A DNA stretch of 64,000 nucleotides from Acetobacter okinawensis JCM 25146 (lineage in GTDB: Bacteria > Pseudomonadota > Alphaproteobacteria > Acetobacterales > Acetobacteraceae): the NCBI RefSeq assembly GCF_000613865.1, contig NZ_BAJU01000004.1, positions 80,969-144,968 of the forward strand, in the 5' to 3' direction. The notes beneath the pieces were generated by a model. It made no database searches. It was not told the origin of the DNA and worked only from the letters and a program-made list of their open reading frames with translations. Positions within the stretch are counted from its first letter, which is position 1, and each line of letters opens with the position of its first letter. The position numbers and the translations under genes are program-made. Positions 9,630 to 19,277 of this stretch are shown piece by piece.

Positions 9630-11157
9630 TGGCATGAGGCAATTTTTTCTTGCGGGCCTTGGACTTTCTATTCTGGCTGGCTGCACAGTAGGGCCGGATT
9701 ATCATCCGCCACAGGTCAAGGCTCCCGCAACATGGCGCGTCACCCAACCGCCCGCACAAAGCCGTGTCAGTACCGCCTCAACTGATCCTGCATGGTGGAC
9801 CCTGTTCCATGATCCCCTCCTGACCCATCTGGAGCAGGAGGTTGCAAGCTCCAATCTGGACCTGCGAGCAGCCAGCCTGCGGCTGATGCAAAGCCGGGCT
9901 GAGCGACGTATTGCCAGCGCGGCGCAACTCCCGCACATGGAGGCCAATGCGTCTTATGCACGCGAACGTGCCAGCAGCAACGGTATTCTGGGGCTTATGG
10001 GTAGCATGGAGCAAGCTGGAGCGGGGAGTATTGCCAATGGCACGCAGGGGTTTGGTCCTGCGGCCCTGCCGGGAAATGTGGGGAACCCCTCCTTCAACCT
10101 GCCGCAATACGGCATGAACGCATCGTGGGAAGTGGACCTGTGGGGACATGTCAGACGACAGGTGGAGGCGGCAACAGCCGCTGTAAGAGCCACGGAAGAC
10201 ATGCAACGTGATATTCTTGTCTCCCTCATGGCCGAAACGGCGCAGACCTATATAGACCTGCGCGCAACACAGGCACAGATTGGCATTCTGGACCACAACA
10301 TAGCCATTGCCCGCCACAGTGTGCAGTTGACGGCCATGCGTCTGGAGCAGGGTGCGGCGACCCGTTTGGATGTTGCAGAAGCAACGGGGCAGTTACACCT
10401 GTTTGAATCCCGCTCGGCTCCCTTACATGCACAGGCCACACATCTGCTGAACAGCCTGAGTTTTCTGGTCGCGCGTGAACCCGGCGCGCTGGACGCTGAA
10501 CTGGGACAACCACAAGCTTTGCCGCCCATACCTGAATTTGTACCCATGGGCCTGCCGTCAGAACTGGCGCAGCGACGGCCTGATATTCGTATGGCTGCGG
10601 ACAGGTTACATGCCGCCACAGCCAGCATAGGGGTTGCTGTGGCTGACTTTTTCCCACGTGTCACATTATCTGGAAGTTTGGATGTACAGGCGCTTCAGTT
10701 CAGTGGTCTTGGGTCATGGGCATCCCGCCAGTATGGTTTTGGCCCGACAGCGACCTTGCCAATTTTTGAAGGCGGCCGACTGACAGGGCAGCTTCACTTA
10801 CGCAAGGCCCAGCAGCAGGAAGCATCCGTCCTGTTCCAGCGTACAGTACTTAAGGCCTGGCAGGAAATTGATGACGCAATGGCCGACTTCACGGCTGCAC
10901 AAAATAGGCGAGATGCTCTAGCTCTGGCCGTGAAGGAGAACGAGACAGCACTCACTGTCGCCAAAGCACAGTATGTGCAAGGGGCATCAGATTTTTTGAA
11001 TGTGCTGACTGTGCAGAATGCCCTGCTTGCCTCACAAAGCGCCTTGGTGGAGGCGACGGCCAATGTGGCTGGGTCCATTACACATCTGTACCGTGCCATT
11101 GGTGGAGGGTGGGAAACGCTTTACCCTGAAACCGAAGGAAGAAAAACGCATGCCTGA
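9604..11157 (+). CDS. NodT-family outer-membrane efflux lipoprotein
   Basis: A TolC-like channel with an N-terminal lipoprotein signal ending in LSILAGC, followed by two outer-membrane efflux repeats rich in heptads (about residues 60-270 and 290-490). Motifs such as PSELAQRRPDIRMAADRLHA and DFFPRVTLSG are typical of NodT. Three in-frame ATGs (9598, 9604, 9607) follow the ribosome-binding site GGAAGGAG; 9604 or 9607 gives the best spacing. The gene overlaps the end of the adaptor gene by 26 bases, indicating translational coupling. Confidence 0.92.
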   Translation: MMHAISGSNGMRQFFLAGLGLSILAGCTVGPDYHPPQVKAPATWRVTQPPAQSRVSTASTDPAWWTLFHDPLLTHLEQEVASSNLDLRAASLRLMQSRAERRIASAAQLPHMEANASYARERASSNGILGLMGSMEQAGAGSIANGTQGFGPAALPGNVGNPSFNLPQYGMNASWEVDLWGHVRRQVEAATAAVRATEDMQRDILVSLMAETAQTYIDLRATQAQIGILDHNIAIARHSVQLTAMRLEQGAATRLDVAEATGQLHLFESRSAPLHAQATHLLNSLSFLVAREPGALDAELGQPQALPPIPEFVPMGLPSELAQRRPDIRMAADRLHAATASIGVAVADFFPRVTLSGSLDVQALQFSGLGSWASRQYGFGPTATLPIFEGGRLTGQLHLRKAQQQEASVLFQRTVLKAWQEIDDAMADFTAAQNRRDALALAVKENETALTVAKAQYVQGASDFLNVLTVQNALLASQSALVEATANVAGSITHLYRAIGGGWETLYPETEGRKTHA

Positions 11158-11899
11158 GAACAACCACGCAATGACTGTCCGGCGAGCGGACGGTCTGGGG
11201 CAAGCGCATTCGGATACATTGATACTGCGCTGCCATTTTGCCTTCGCAGATTATAAAACCCCAGAATATGGGCACGAAGGACGGCTGAGAGCGATCAATC
11301 TGGGCTCTCTCCCCCCCAATGGGTCTTATGCGCTAGGAGCTCAGGCCAATGTGGATATTATCACATGGCTACAGGCAGGGAGCGTGCAGGCCGAAGCTGA
11401 AGGTTTTGTACCCGAGACCATACACGCAGGCGGCCTGCACCTGTTATGTGCGGGGACAGGGGTAAACGCCACGACGTGGCAGGCTGGGCAGAACGGTGCC
11501 TCCTTTATCCAGTTCTGGCTGCTGGCCGACACAGAAGGAGACAGCCCTAAACAGGAAAGCCGTGAGGAATTTCCACAAATGGAGGATGGTGGCTTTCGTA
11601 TTATTGCCTCAGGATTCCCCGAGGATGACCCCGAGGCAATGGAGAGTATTGCAGATGGAGCACCCGTTGCCTTGAGTGGCCGCAACCGCCTGTTACATGC
11701 ACAGATTCCCAAAGGGCAGGGAGCGGCCTACCAGACAACGCAGGGGCGGGACCTGCATATTCTGGTTGTATCGGGGGAGGTTGCGCTGTCCGGCACGGTT
11801 CTGTCGTGCGGTGATGGTGCCATGCTTGAACAGGCCAGCAATGTAGTGGTGCTGGCTACACAGGATTCCATAGTTCTGCTGACAGACATAGCCGCATAA
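11150..11899 (+). CDS. Pirin-like cupin protein, last gene of the efflux operon
   Basis: A 249-residue protein with two cupin halves. The N-terminal half contains HEGRLRAINLGSLPPNGSYA and a degenerate metal-binding cupin; the C-terminal half resembles the pirin C-terminal domain. The start at 11150 follows GAAGGAAG and overlaps the NodT stop by 8 bases, so it is cotranscribed. Bacterial pirins have been described as quercetinase-like or regulatory; the canonical iron-binding His set of pirin is not clearly visible, so enzymatic activity is uncertain. Its place in the operon suggests a link with an aromatic compound exported by the pump. Confidence 0.7.
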   Translation: MPENNHAMTVRRADGLGQAHSDTLILRCHFAFADYKTPEYGHEGRLRAINLGSLPPNGSYALGAQANVDIITWLQAGSVQAEAEGFVPETIHAGGLHLLCAGTGVNATTWQAGQNGASFIQFWLLADTEGDSPKQESREEFPQMEDGGFRIIASGFPEDDPEAMESIADGAPVALSGRNRLLHAQIPKGQGAAYQTTQGRDLHILVVSGEVALSGTVLSCGDGAMLEQASNVVVLATQDSIVLLTDIAA

Positions 11900-11909
11900 C
11901 GTCAGGTGT

Positions 11910-13659
11910 TCAGCCAGTATAGTGCAATGGACTGCTCAGTCTGGGTTCGTCTTTATAGTCCAGATGACGCGGCAATGCTCTGGCACTCCCTGAAAGCACG
12001 GTTTCCTCCATATCCAGATCATGGGTCAGCAAGCGCTCGGTTTCGTCGCTCACCAGTCCTTCATGCCGCATGCGGGTCAGGGCTTTGCGTTCGGTTCGGA
12101 GCAGGTGGAGGCGCAGGGCCGCTTCAAACCGCCGTCTGGCCAGAGCCGTCTCCCGGTGTGCTGCATCATGCGTGGTGGATGTATCCTCATCATGTCGTTT
12201 TTCGTCCTGCGTATCTTCCAGTAACCTGAGCCGGAAGCGATACTCAGCAATCAGGGCCGCAGTGACTTCCGCACGCTGCTGTGCTGCCGTTTCATCCAGC
12301 TGTTTTGTAACAAGGGCGGACTGGCGCTCCATTTCAGCAATGGCCTCAAGAGCCAGTAGGCGGCGCACCTCATCTGCCTCCCTGTTTACCGGATCGCCCC
12401 CATCATGCCGGAGCGAGCGGCTCAGGGCAGGCAAAAGCACGGCGGCCAGCAAAAGGGAGGTAATAATGACCCCCGCAGCAAACGTAACTAACAGGTCCCT
12501 CATGGGGAATTCCGGCATGCGTCCTGCGCAATGGGGAGGGAGAGAATACCCGCCAGTGTTACTGCGCCACGTACGCCGCCTATGGTCATGGCCGCTGTCT
12601 CCATAAACGGAACCGGGACAGGTTTGTGGCCACGGGCTTTTGCAATCAGTTCGCGCCCGCCACCAAGAAGAAATATCCATACCAGCCGCAGCAGAAGCAA
12701 AACGCAGGTCAGCAGCACAATAGTGCTGATCAGGGACCATGTGCTGTCCCCTGCCTTGTTGGCCATGTAAATGCCCTGCTTGGCAATATCGGGCAGTTGC
12801 AAGCCCAGAAGCAAAAAAACCAGACCATTAAAAACAAAGGTAATCATTTCCCACACTGCACTACCACGCAGGCGTGTCGCGGTTTGTGCTGCCCCAAAAA
12901 CGCGGCTCTGGTTCAGGCTCAACCCGGCACTGACCGCAGCGAGAATGCCCGACAGCTCCATGTGTTCTGCCAGCAGGTAGGCGGCAAACGGCAACAGGGT
13001 CATCAGAGTGATCTGTGTTGTCGGCTCATCAAAACCATGGCGGGAAAGAATACGATTGACGAAATTAAAGCCAAAGGTGAGCACGATGCCCACAACAATG
13101 CCCCCCACAGAAACCAGCACAAACCCCACAGACGCATTAAGAACAGAAAACGTGCCGGTTATGGCTGCGGCAACTGCAAATTTAAAACAGACAAGCCCCG
13201 ATGCATCATTAAGCAGAGCCTCGCCATGCAGGATATGTAAAAAACGTCGCGGAACATTGTCGCGTCTATCATGCCCCCTACTGCTACAGGATCGGTGGGA
13301 GAAAGAATGGCGGCCAGTGCAAATGCCGCAGCAAGAGGCACAACAGGCAAAAGCCAGTGAATAAAATAACCACCGACGAGCGTACTAAAAATAACCAGCC
13401 CAACAGCCAGTAATAGAATAGGCCAGCGCAACTCCCGAAAATCACGCAGGGGCATCAGATAAGCATCTGAAAAAAGGAGTGGCGGAATAAACAGTAAAAG
13501 AAAAGTTTCAGGCTCGAACTCTATGTGCAACCCAAGGAGTGATGCCACAACACCGCAGGTAATAAGCAGAAGTGGTAGGGGAACTCGCAACAGCCGTGCG
13601 ACTGGCCCAGATACGGCAGTAACAAGTAGCAGCAGAAGAACGACTGAAGTTATATGCAT
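11910..13659 (-). CDS. Na+/H+ antiporter, NhaP/CPA1 family, two frameshifts in this sequence
   Basis: Three open pieces make one antiporter. The first (from MHITSVVLLLLLVTAVSGPV at 13659) reaches the conserved SPTDPVAVGG. The second holds GEALLNDASGLVCFKFAVA and the central helices. The third is the last helices plus a hydrophilic C-terminal domain rich in charged helices ending near 11910. Adding one T at the A-run 13239-13244 and one G at 12520/12521 restores a single frame of about 580 residues. The motifs are otherwise intact, including the FNDP-like NDASG site for cation binding. Role: exchange of cytoplasmic Na+ or K+ for H+. It is convergent with the efflux operon. Confidence 0.85.
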
Positions 13660-14073
13660 TATTGGGCTCGGCCTGCTTGATCTTGTTTTGTTGATGATCT
13701 TCTTTCCAAAAAATATGTTTGTCCATATAATTCGACCCATCAAAACCAGTTTTCATGAGAAAAATATCAATTTTTTGTTGGTATTTTACGAACTGAACTG
13801 GTTTCAGACCTGCCAAGAATTTGATCATTTTGTGACAAAAGCTGTAAGCCAGAATACTGGCTGATAAAGACAGCGGGAACTCATGCTCAACACGCTGCGT
13901 TCGTGCCTTATCAGTCACGACAAGAAGGTGCGCCTGACTTGGCGTATGGTGAACAGGTGCGCTATGGTTTAGGGTCTCAAACTAATGCGCAATCAGAGCC
14001 TGCGGATCAGTTTTTTCCATTCTTCCGTGGCGCATGAATGATTATGAGTGTTTATTTTATAAGGACATGCACA
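13660..14073. other. Divergent intergenic region, no gene seen
   Basis: These 414 bases lie between the antiporter and sodC starts, which point away from each other. Open stretches here are only extensions or shadows of neighbouring frames. The part nearest the antiporter (13670-13850) is AT-rich and probably holds its promoter. I see no RNA gene or repeat. Confidence 0.5.
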
Positions 14074-14603
14074 GTGGTTATAGCTCGCAGCAAGCGTTTT
14101 GTTCTCCTCTCATGCGCAATGGCTTTGCTTCCGTCTCTGGCACATGCGGCCGACACGGCTTCTAGCACCCTTGTCGGTACAGATGGAGCAACCCATGGCA
14201 CAGTCACGATTACCGATGCCCCTAAAGGCGTTATCCTAAGGGTGGAGGCAAAAGGCCTGACACCGGCTGGCATGGCATGCATTTCCACGAGAAAGCAGCA
14301 TGTGATGCCCCCAAATTTACAAGTGCAGGGCCACATGTCCATGCCAGCACACCGGTCGTTCACGGTCTGCTCAACGCAAATGCGAACGATGCAGGCGATT
14401 TGACCAATGTGTTCGTCGGGCCAGACGGCACCGCTACGGTCGAACTGTTCTCACCCCTCGTGTCCCTCAAGGCAGGGAAGGGGAAACCTGCATTGCTTGA
14501 TGCGGATGGCTCTTCGCTTGTCATCCACGCCCACCCTGACGATTATCAAAGCCAGCCTATTGGTGGGGCAGGGGACCGTGTGGCCTGCGCGGTCATCAAA
14601 TAA
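14074..14603 (+). CDS. sodC: Periplasmic Cu/Zn superoxide dismutase, frameshifted in this sequence
   Basis: Converts superoxide to H2O2 and O2 in the periplasm. A GTG start at 14074, eight bases after AAGGA, gives a clean signal peptide ending LPSLAHA-AD. The first open part ends just before the copper site; the second carries MHFHEKAACDAPKFTSAGPH with the metal-binding His residues, the disulfide Cys and a C-terminal GGAGDRVACAVIK. The two join as PGWHGMHFHE if one G is added at 14265-14266 (GG to GGG). All other family landmarks are present, so the gene is probably functional in the organism. Confidence 0.85.
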
Positions 14604-14630
14604 TAACTGCACATACCTAGCAAGCATGAG

Positions 14631-14678
14631 CCTCAGTGGGTCTGCCGCCTTACATGGCGGTGGTCAGGCCCACTGAGG
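14631..14678. terminator. Strong inverted repeat downstream of sodC
   Basis: CCTCAGTGGG and CCCACTGAGG form a perfect 10-base stem enclosing a smaller CCGCC/GGCGG hairpin. It lies 27 bases after the sodC stop and may end its transcript, although no T-run follows. It could also be a remnant of a mobile repeat. Confidence 0.5.
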
Positions 14679-14793
14679 TCAAGAAAAATACACGCTCCCC
14701 TCATATATCCGAAGGAAGTCGGTTGTCTCATGTCAGGCTGTGCGGCATGAGAAGGCTTACAAACGCGTATCTTCAGTTTTGCAGGTAGTCATA

Positions 14794-15819
14794 ATGTCAG
14801 AATACACCCCTATCGGCCTTGGTCATGAGGCCACAACCACAACGGCCTTGACCCACTCGGGCAACTTCCATGTTGACGAGACACTGGGTTACGTTGTGTT
14901 GCATTATGCGCTTGCCCCGATGGGAGATTTGCGTGCCCGTATTCTTGATGGCACATCAGATGACTGCCTGAAATTCTATCGCTCCCGCAACCCTGAGCAA
15001 ATTCAGGCCGCAGATATCGTTTTTGACGTCGGTGGCATTTATGACCCCACCAAGGGGCGTTACGACCATCATATGAAAAACAAGCCCCTGCGCGATGATG
15101 GCACCCCATACAGTGCAGCAGGACTGCTGTGGAAAGACTATGGGAAGGCTGCCGTGCGCAACCTTGTTAGAACACAGGTTGATGACGCTACGATTGCAGC
15201 AATCTGGCAGAGCATTGACAAATCATTGGTCGTGCCAATCGATCAGGATGACAACGGCGTCGCCAAAATGGGCAAATTGTCTTTAGCTGATATTGTCTCC
15301 GCTTGCAGTCCGCCGTGGGATACGGCAGAGCTCCACGGACCAGAAGAAGCCAAACGGCGTGAAACATTGGGTTTCGCCAATGCAGCCACTGCGGTTGCTT
15401 CCCATCTGGTCAACACCATTGACCGTGTCCGTGCCAGCTTAAAGGCCATGGATCGCGTTCTCTCTTCTTACGCTGCGGCAGAAGATAAACGTATTCTGCT
15501 TATGGACACGGGCATGCCCACCGAAAAAGTTATTTTCGAGCATGACCTGCCTGTAATTTATGTTGTCTCTCCTACGGGGGGAGGGCAATGGAATGTCAAA
15601 GCTGTGCCACCAGAACGTGGAGCTTTTGGTCAACGCATCTCCCTGCCAGAAGCGTGGGCTGGGCTGGATGGGGCAAAACTGGCCGAAGCGTGTGGTGTCA
15701 GTGATGCAGTATTCGCCCATCCTGCGCGTTTTATTTGTGGGGCAGCCAGCCGGGAAGGCGCTTTGACCATGGCAAAACGCGCGCTGGAAATTGATGCGGC
15801 CCTAAAGCAACAAGGCTAA
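14794..15819 (+). CDS. MYG1-family protein (DHH-type exonuclease fold)
   Basis: 341 residues. The N-terminus has the MYG1 signature THSGNFHVDETLG followed by FDVGGIYDPTKGRYDHHM, which includes the DHH metal-binding motif of the DHH phosphoesterase superfamily. Eukaryotic MYG1 is reported to be a 3'-5' RNA exonuclease; bacterial members are uncharacterised. The start at 14794 (MSEYTPIGLG) is preferred over the longer in-frame extension to 14740 because it places the HxD motif at the family position. It stands alone, 97 bases before the next gene. Confidence 0.82.
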   Translation: MSEYTPIGLGHEATTTTALTHSGNFHVDETLGYVVLHYALAPMGDLRARILDGTSDDCLKFYRSRNPEQIQAADIVFDVGGIYDPTKGRYDHHMKNKPLRDDGTPYSAAGLLWKDYGKAAVRNLVRTQVDDATIAAIWQSIDKSLVVPIDQDDNGVAKMGKLSLADIVSACSPPWDTAELHGPEEAKRRETLGFANAATAVASHLVNTIDRVRASLKAMDRVLSSYAAAEDKRILLMDTGMPTEKVIFEHDLPVIYVVSPTGGGQWNVKAVPPERGAFGQRISLPEAWAGLDGAKLAEACGVSDAVFAHPARFICGAASREGALTMAKRALEIDAALKQQG

Positions 15820-15918
15820 GCTATTACGCGCTCCTCCTGCCTCAGGCTTTAAATGCTATGGAATGCCGTTGTTGTTCTCCTCCCGGCATTTAGCGCCTGA
15901 GCAATAGTAAAGCTGAGC

Positions 15919-16899
15919 ATGACCCGTAACCGCTACTACACCGGACCTGTTACCGACCATTTTAACGGGTCTCGGTTTTTTAACCCCGATCAGGTGTCCA
16001 CCGATCGCTCTTTACGCGACATCTGGCAATGGCGGAGGACTTCCCAGCCCGCACAATGGCCAACATCCGTGGCTATTAACTCTGTTGTACCAGAAAAAAA
16101 TGTAGCTGGGCTGCGTGTCACCATGGTTGGTCATGCAACTGTGCTTATTCAACTGGCAGGGGTGAACGTTCTGACCGACCCTGTCTGGTCAGAGCGGGCT
16201 AGTCCCGTGGCATGGGCAGGCCCAAGGCGGGTTACTGCTCCGGGCGTGGATTTTGAGCACCTTCCCCCCATTGATGTTATTCTCATCAGTCATAACCATT
16301 ATGATCACCTTGATCGCACAACGCTCCAGCGCCTTCATGCGAGCCATGATCCGCTGATAATTGTACCGTTGGGGAACGATCATATTATCAGAAAAATTCT
16401 GCCTCACGCACGGATCATAACAGGAGACTGGCACGATCAGGTGGAGGTCAATACGACACTCAAAGTTACGTTGACACCAGCATACCATTGGTCTGCCAGA
16501 GGCATTTTTGATAGGCGCATGGCCCTGTGGGCTGGCTTTTGGCTGGATACACCAGAACAAAAACTCTGGTTTGCGGGAGATACAGCCTATGGGGATGGAG
16601 CGATCTTCCGCGATCTCCACACCCGGTATGGCGCGCCGGACGTCGCCCTGATTCCCATAGGTGCATACGAACCGCGCTGGTTTATGTCCGGGCAGCACGT
16701 TAATCCACACGAAGCCGTGCGAATATATAAGGACATACATGCCACGCAGGCGCTGGGTGTTCATTGGGGCACATTTCAGCTGACAGACGAGGCCATACAA
16801 GCCCCCAAAGAAGCCCTTATGGCTGCACTTCTGGCAGAAAAATGCAGTTTGGATCAGTTCAAGGCGGCTGAACCGGGAGGGGTTTATCCATTTGCCTGA
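15919..16899 (+). CDS. Metallo-beta-lactamase-fold hydrolase (NAPE-PLD/UlaG-like)
   Basis: 326 residues. It contains VGHATVLIQLAGVNVLTDPV and the metal motif SHNHYDHLD, then PAYHWSARG, WFAGDTAYGDG and LGVHWGTFQL, which together supply the dinuclear zinc ligands. The order and sequence match the bacterial homologues of N-acyl-phosphatidylethanolamine phospholipase D, often called membrane-associated or UlaG-like hydrolases. The substrate is unknown; phospholipid-derived compounds are possible by family analogy. Confidence 0.85.
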   Translation: MTRNRYYTGPVTDHFNGSRFFNPDQVSTDRSLRDIWQWRRTSQPAQWPTSVAINSVVPEKNVAGLRVTMVGHATVLIQLAGVNVLTDPVWSERASPVAWAGPRRVTAPGVDFEHLPPIDVILISHNHYDHLDRTTLQRLHASHDPLIIVPLGNDHIIRKILPHARIITGDWHDQVEVNTTLKVTLTPAYHWSARGIFDRRMALWAGFWLDTPEQKLWFAGDTAYGDGAIFRDLHTRYGAPDVALIPIGAYEPRWFMSGQHVNPHEAVRIYKDIHATQALGVHWGTFQLTDEAIQAPKEALMAALLAEKCSLDQFKAAEPGGVYPFA

Positions 16900-16987
16900 T
16901 CAGGATATCCGGGCATAAATAACAACATTTATCGTGATATAAAAAAACAACGATTTTCAGAATTATATAATTGACTAGCGTGGAAAT

Positions 16988-17110
16988 ATGGGTGATACAA
17001 AACCACACGTTAACAGCGTGGCAAGCAAGGAACTTAGCAAGATGTCAAACCCGTTTGGTCGAATGTGTCGGCTTGGCCGATGTAGTGATGTTGCCAATAC
17101 CAACACCTGA
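16988..17110 (+). CDS. Possible 40-residue leader peptide
   Basis: A short open frame (MGDTKPHVNSVASKELSKMS...) with a weak GGAAAT ahead of it, ending 50 bases before the next small gene. No recognised domain. It may be a leader peptide coupled to the downstream hairpin, or chance. Evidence is only the frame and its position. Confidence 0.2.
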   Translation: MGDTKPHVNSVASKELSKMSNPFGRMCRLGRCSDVANTNT

Positions 17111-17126
17111 CCAGTGGGTTTAATTG

Positions 17127-17160
17127 CCTTCTGGGTCAGATATTGCCCAGAAGGATTAAA
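17127..17160 (+). promoter_or_regulatory. Hairpin sequestering the ribosome-binding site of the next gene
   Basis: CCTTCTGGG (17127-17135) pairs perfectly with CCCAGAAGG (17146-17154) across a 10-base loop. The right arm contains AGAAGG, the only good ribosome-binding site of the gene starting at 17161. The fold would mask translation initiation, as in RNA thermometers or other switchable leaders. Confidence 0.5.
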
Positions 17161-17373
17161 ATGATGTTTGAATCACGTATTATTGAAATCAATGGCACGT
17201 TTGTTGGTGCGATTATTCTTGAAGAAGACCGCCGTACCCGTCGCTTTTATGCTGCCCATGAAAGCGTTCAAAGCCTGCATAACAAGCGCTATCCCAGCGG
17301 GCAGGACCTGCGGACTTCTGTTATCCGTAAATTCAAAACCACTCTTGAACAGTATAACCAGAACATAGCCTGA
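17161..17373 (+). CDS. Small basic protein of unknown function (70 aa)
   Basis: Sequence begins MMFESRIIEINGTFVGAIIL and ends in KTTLEQYNQNIA. It is rich in Arg/Lys, has no signal peptide or membrane segment and no domain that I recognise. The start is set by AGAAGGATTAAA directly upstream, which sits inside a hairpin. Codon use and GC look like neighbouring genes, so it is probably a real small gene rather than a chance frame. It precedes the porin gene by about 200 bases. Confidence 0.6.
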   Translation: MMFESRIIEINGTFVGAIILEEDRRTRRFYAAHESVQSLHNKRYPSGQDLRTSVIRKFKTTLEQYNQNIA

Positions 17374-17569
17374 GCAGGTGGTGCGTTCCGCAAGCTCTGT
17401 GCCTGCGGTATACGCCGTGCTTTTCCCATAACCATTTCATGTGCTCTTTAGGTAAATTTGGATAATGGTGTGTTTCTCATGTTTTGAATGATGCGATTCC
17501 AAAACAAGGTATTCTGTTTTGTCGAATTAAAGTATGTCCAAATGAAAATTTTAAGTTCTGGGGGAACTT

Positions 17570-19249
17570 ATGGCTGTGTCTGTCCGGGCGAGTATTCTGT
17601 TAACAACAACGGTTTCTAGCCTTTTTTTGCCTTCCGTCGCCATGGCTGCATCATCAGACGCTGAAAATGCAGCCCTAAGGCGCGAAATTGCCGCAATGCA
17701 TCGTGAGATGATGGGAGAAATCCATCGTCTGCAGGCGCGTGTCGACAAATATGAACATGCCTCAGCACAGCAAAGCCATAGGGTTACCCGTAAGCCCCAT
17801 ACGCTGATAGCCGGGAATGAGGATGATGCTCAGCCCCGGTTCAGGGAAGACCCGGTGGTGCCTGCGCGCACTGGGCCGCGTAGCCCCAACGAAAGCCGCA
17901 TAGCCCTGCCGGAAAGCCCCGTACAGTCATGGGGTGCATTCAAGGCCGCTTCTGCTCGGGACGAAAGTGTGGATGTGGGCGGAATCAAGATCGGGTTCCC
18001 CAAAGGTCGCCCAACCATTGCGTCTGACGATAAAGCCTATGCTTTTTCCATTGGTCTTCTGGCGCAGGAAGATTTTGGTGGCTTTATGGGCGTTGGCCAG
18101 CGTGGACATGAAACAGCAGGGAATTTTAACAAATTTACCGAAAATGCCCGTCGTCTTCGCCTTTATCTATCCTGGCGCTATAAAGACTGGGTTGTTAACG
18201 TAACGCCAGACTTTGGTGCTAATAACAGTGATGGTAACGTAAGCCTTTTCGAGGCCAACCTGAACTACACGGGATTGCATAACACCACCCTGACTGTCGG
18301 GTATTTTCAGCCACGTATGGAAGAAGACAGCGCAGAGCGCTCCGGTGCGTTTGAGTTTTTGGAACGCCCGACTATTGTTGATCTGGTGCGCAACATTGCC
18401 GGTGGTGTTGGGCGGTTTAGTGTTGGTGGTGAACATTACGAAAAACGCTGGCTGGTTGCGGGATATTTTACCGGACAGAAGTATGGTGATCGCACCAACA
18501 CAACCTCAATCACAGACAGCCAGACAGGCGGTGTGTTCCGAGCCACAGGTCGGCCTTATGTGTCCAAGAATATTGATGTGCATGTTGGTGTTGGTGCAAC
18601 AGCAGCCTTTAAGGTCAACCAGACAAGCAGTGGCAGAAATTATACGGGACTGAAGGACAACCCCGAGGTGCCGCTGGGCGAAACCCAGTTGCTGACATCT
18701 GGTGCCTTAACCAATATTTCCCAGGTCTGGGCAGCGGGGCCACAGTTTGGCTTCCGGTATAAAAAATTCCTGCTCAAGGGTGAATATTATCACATTGGTG
18801 TGCAGCATGATAACGTCGCAGGGAATGCGACCCTGCCATCCCTCAACTTCGATGGCTGGTACGTGGCTGCCAACTATACACTCCTCGGCCATGGACGAGG
18901 ATATAATGAAAAAATCGGTGCCTTTACGACCCCTGGCGTCGAATATGACTTTGACCCGGCAAAAGGACACTGGGGAGCGCTGGAAATCAGCGGGCGTTGG
19001 AGCGTAACAGACCTGCGCACATCAGGTGCCACGATTAACAGCGCTGGCACCCTTGTGGCAGCTGACGGCAAAACGGCTGGGAATAAACAGACTGTCTGGC
19101 AAGGTGGGCTGAACTGGTACCCCAACCAGCACATTAAAATCATGCTTGATTACACGCATTTCAGTGTTTCAAGCGCAGCAGGTGTCAGCACGGACCTGCT
19201 GGGACGGAGTGGCAATGCGGTTGTCGGTCGTGTGCAGGCCGCTTTCTAA
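17570..19249 (+). CDS. OprO/OprP-type outer-membrane porin
   Basis: 559 residues with a signal peptide ending SVAMAAS, an N-terminal coiled coil (residues 25-65, typical trimerisation helix of this group), a Pro/Arg-rich linker, then a long beta-barrel with alternating aromatic strands ending in a C-terminal Phe (VGRVQAAF). It belongs to the phosphate-selective porin O/P family. The downstream gene is a sulfate-binding protein, so oxyanion uptake is plausible for this pair. The start at 17570 follows TGGGGGAACTT. Confidence 0.88.
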   Translation: MAVSVRASILLTTTVSSLFLPSVAMAASSDAENAALRREIAAMHREMMGEIHRLQARVDKYEHASAQQSHRVTRKPHTLIAGNEDDAQPRFREDPVVPARTGPRSPNESRIALPESPVQSWGAFKAASARDESVDVGGIKIGFPKGRPTIASDDKAYAFSIGLLAQEDFGGFMGVGQRGHETAGNFNKFTENARRLRLYLSWRYKDWVVNVTPDFGANNSDGNVSLFEANLNYTGLHNTTLTVGYFQPRMEEDSAERSGAFEFLERPTIVDLVRNIAGGVGRFSVGGEHYEKRWLVAGYFTGQKYGDRTNTTSITDSQTGGVFRATGRPYVSKNIDVHVGVGATAAFKVNQTSSGRNYTGLKDNPEVPLGETQLLTSGALTNISQVWAAGPQFGFRYKKFLLKGEYYHIGVQHDNVAGNATLPSLNFDGWYVAANYTLLGHGRGYNEKIGAFTTPGVEYDFDPAKGHWGALEISGRWSVTDLRTSGATINSAGTLVAADGKTAGNKQTVWQGGLNWYPNQHIKIMLDYTHFSVSSAAGVSTDLLGRSGNAVVGRVQAAF

Positions 19250-19277
19250 TTTGATGGTATTATCAAGGAACAGGCTT

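Noticed and set aside
11910..13659. Several separate genes in place of the antiporter
   Set aside because: The three pieces follow one family alignment end to end and join with two single-base additions.
15838..15903. Hairpin between the MYG1 and metallo-hydrolase genes
   Set aside because: CTCAGGC and GCCTGAG can pair, but the loop is long and no T-run follows, so I do not call it a terminator.
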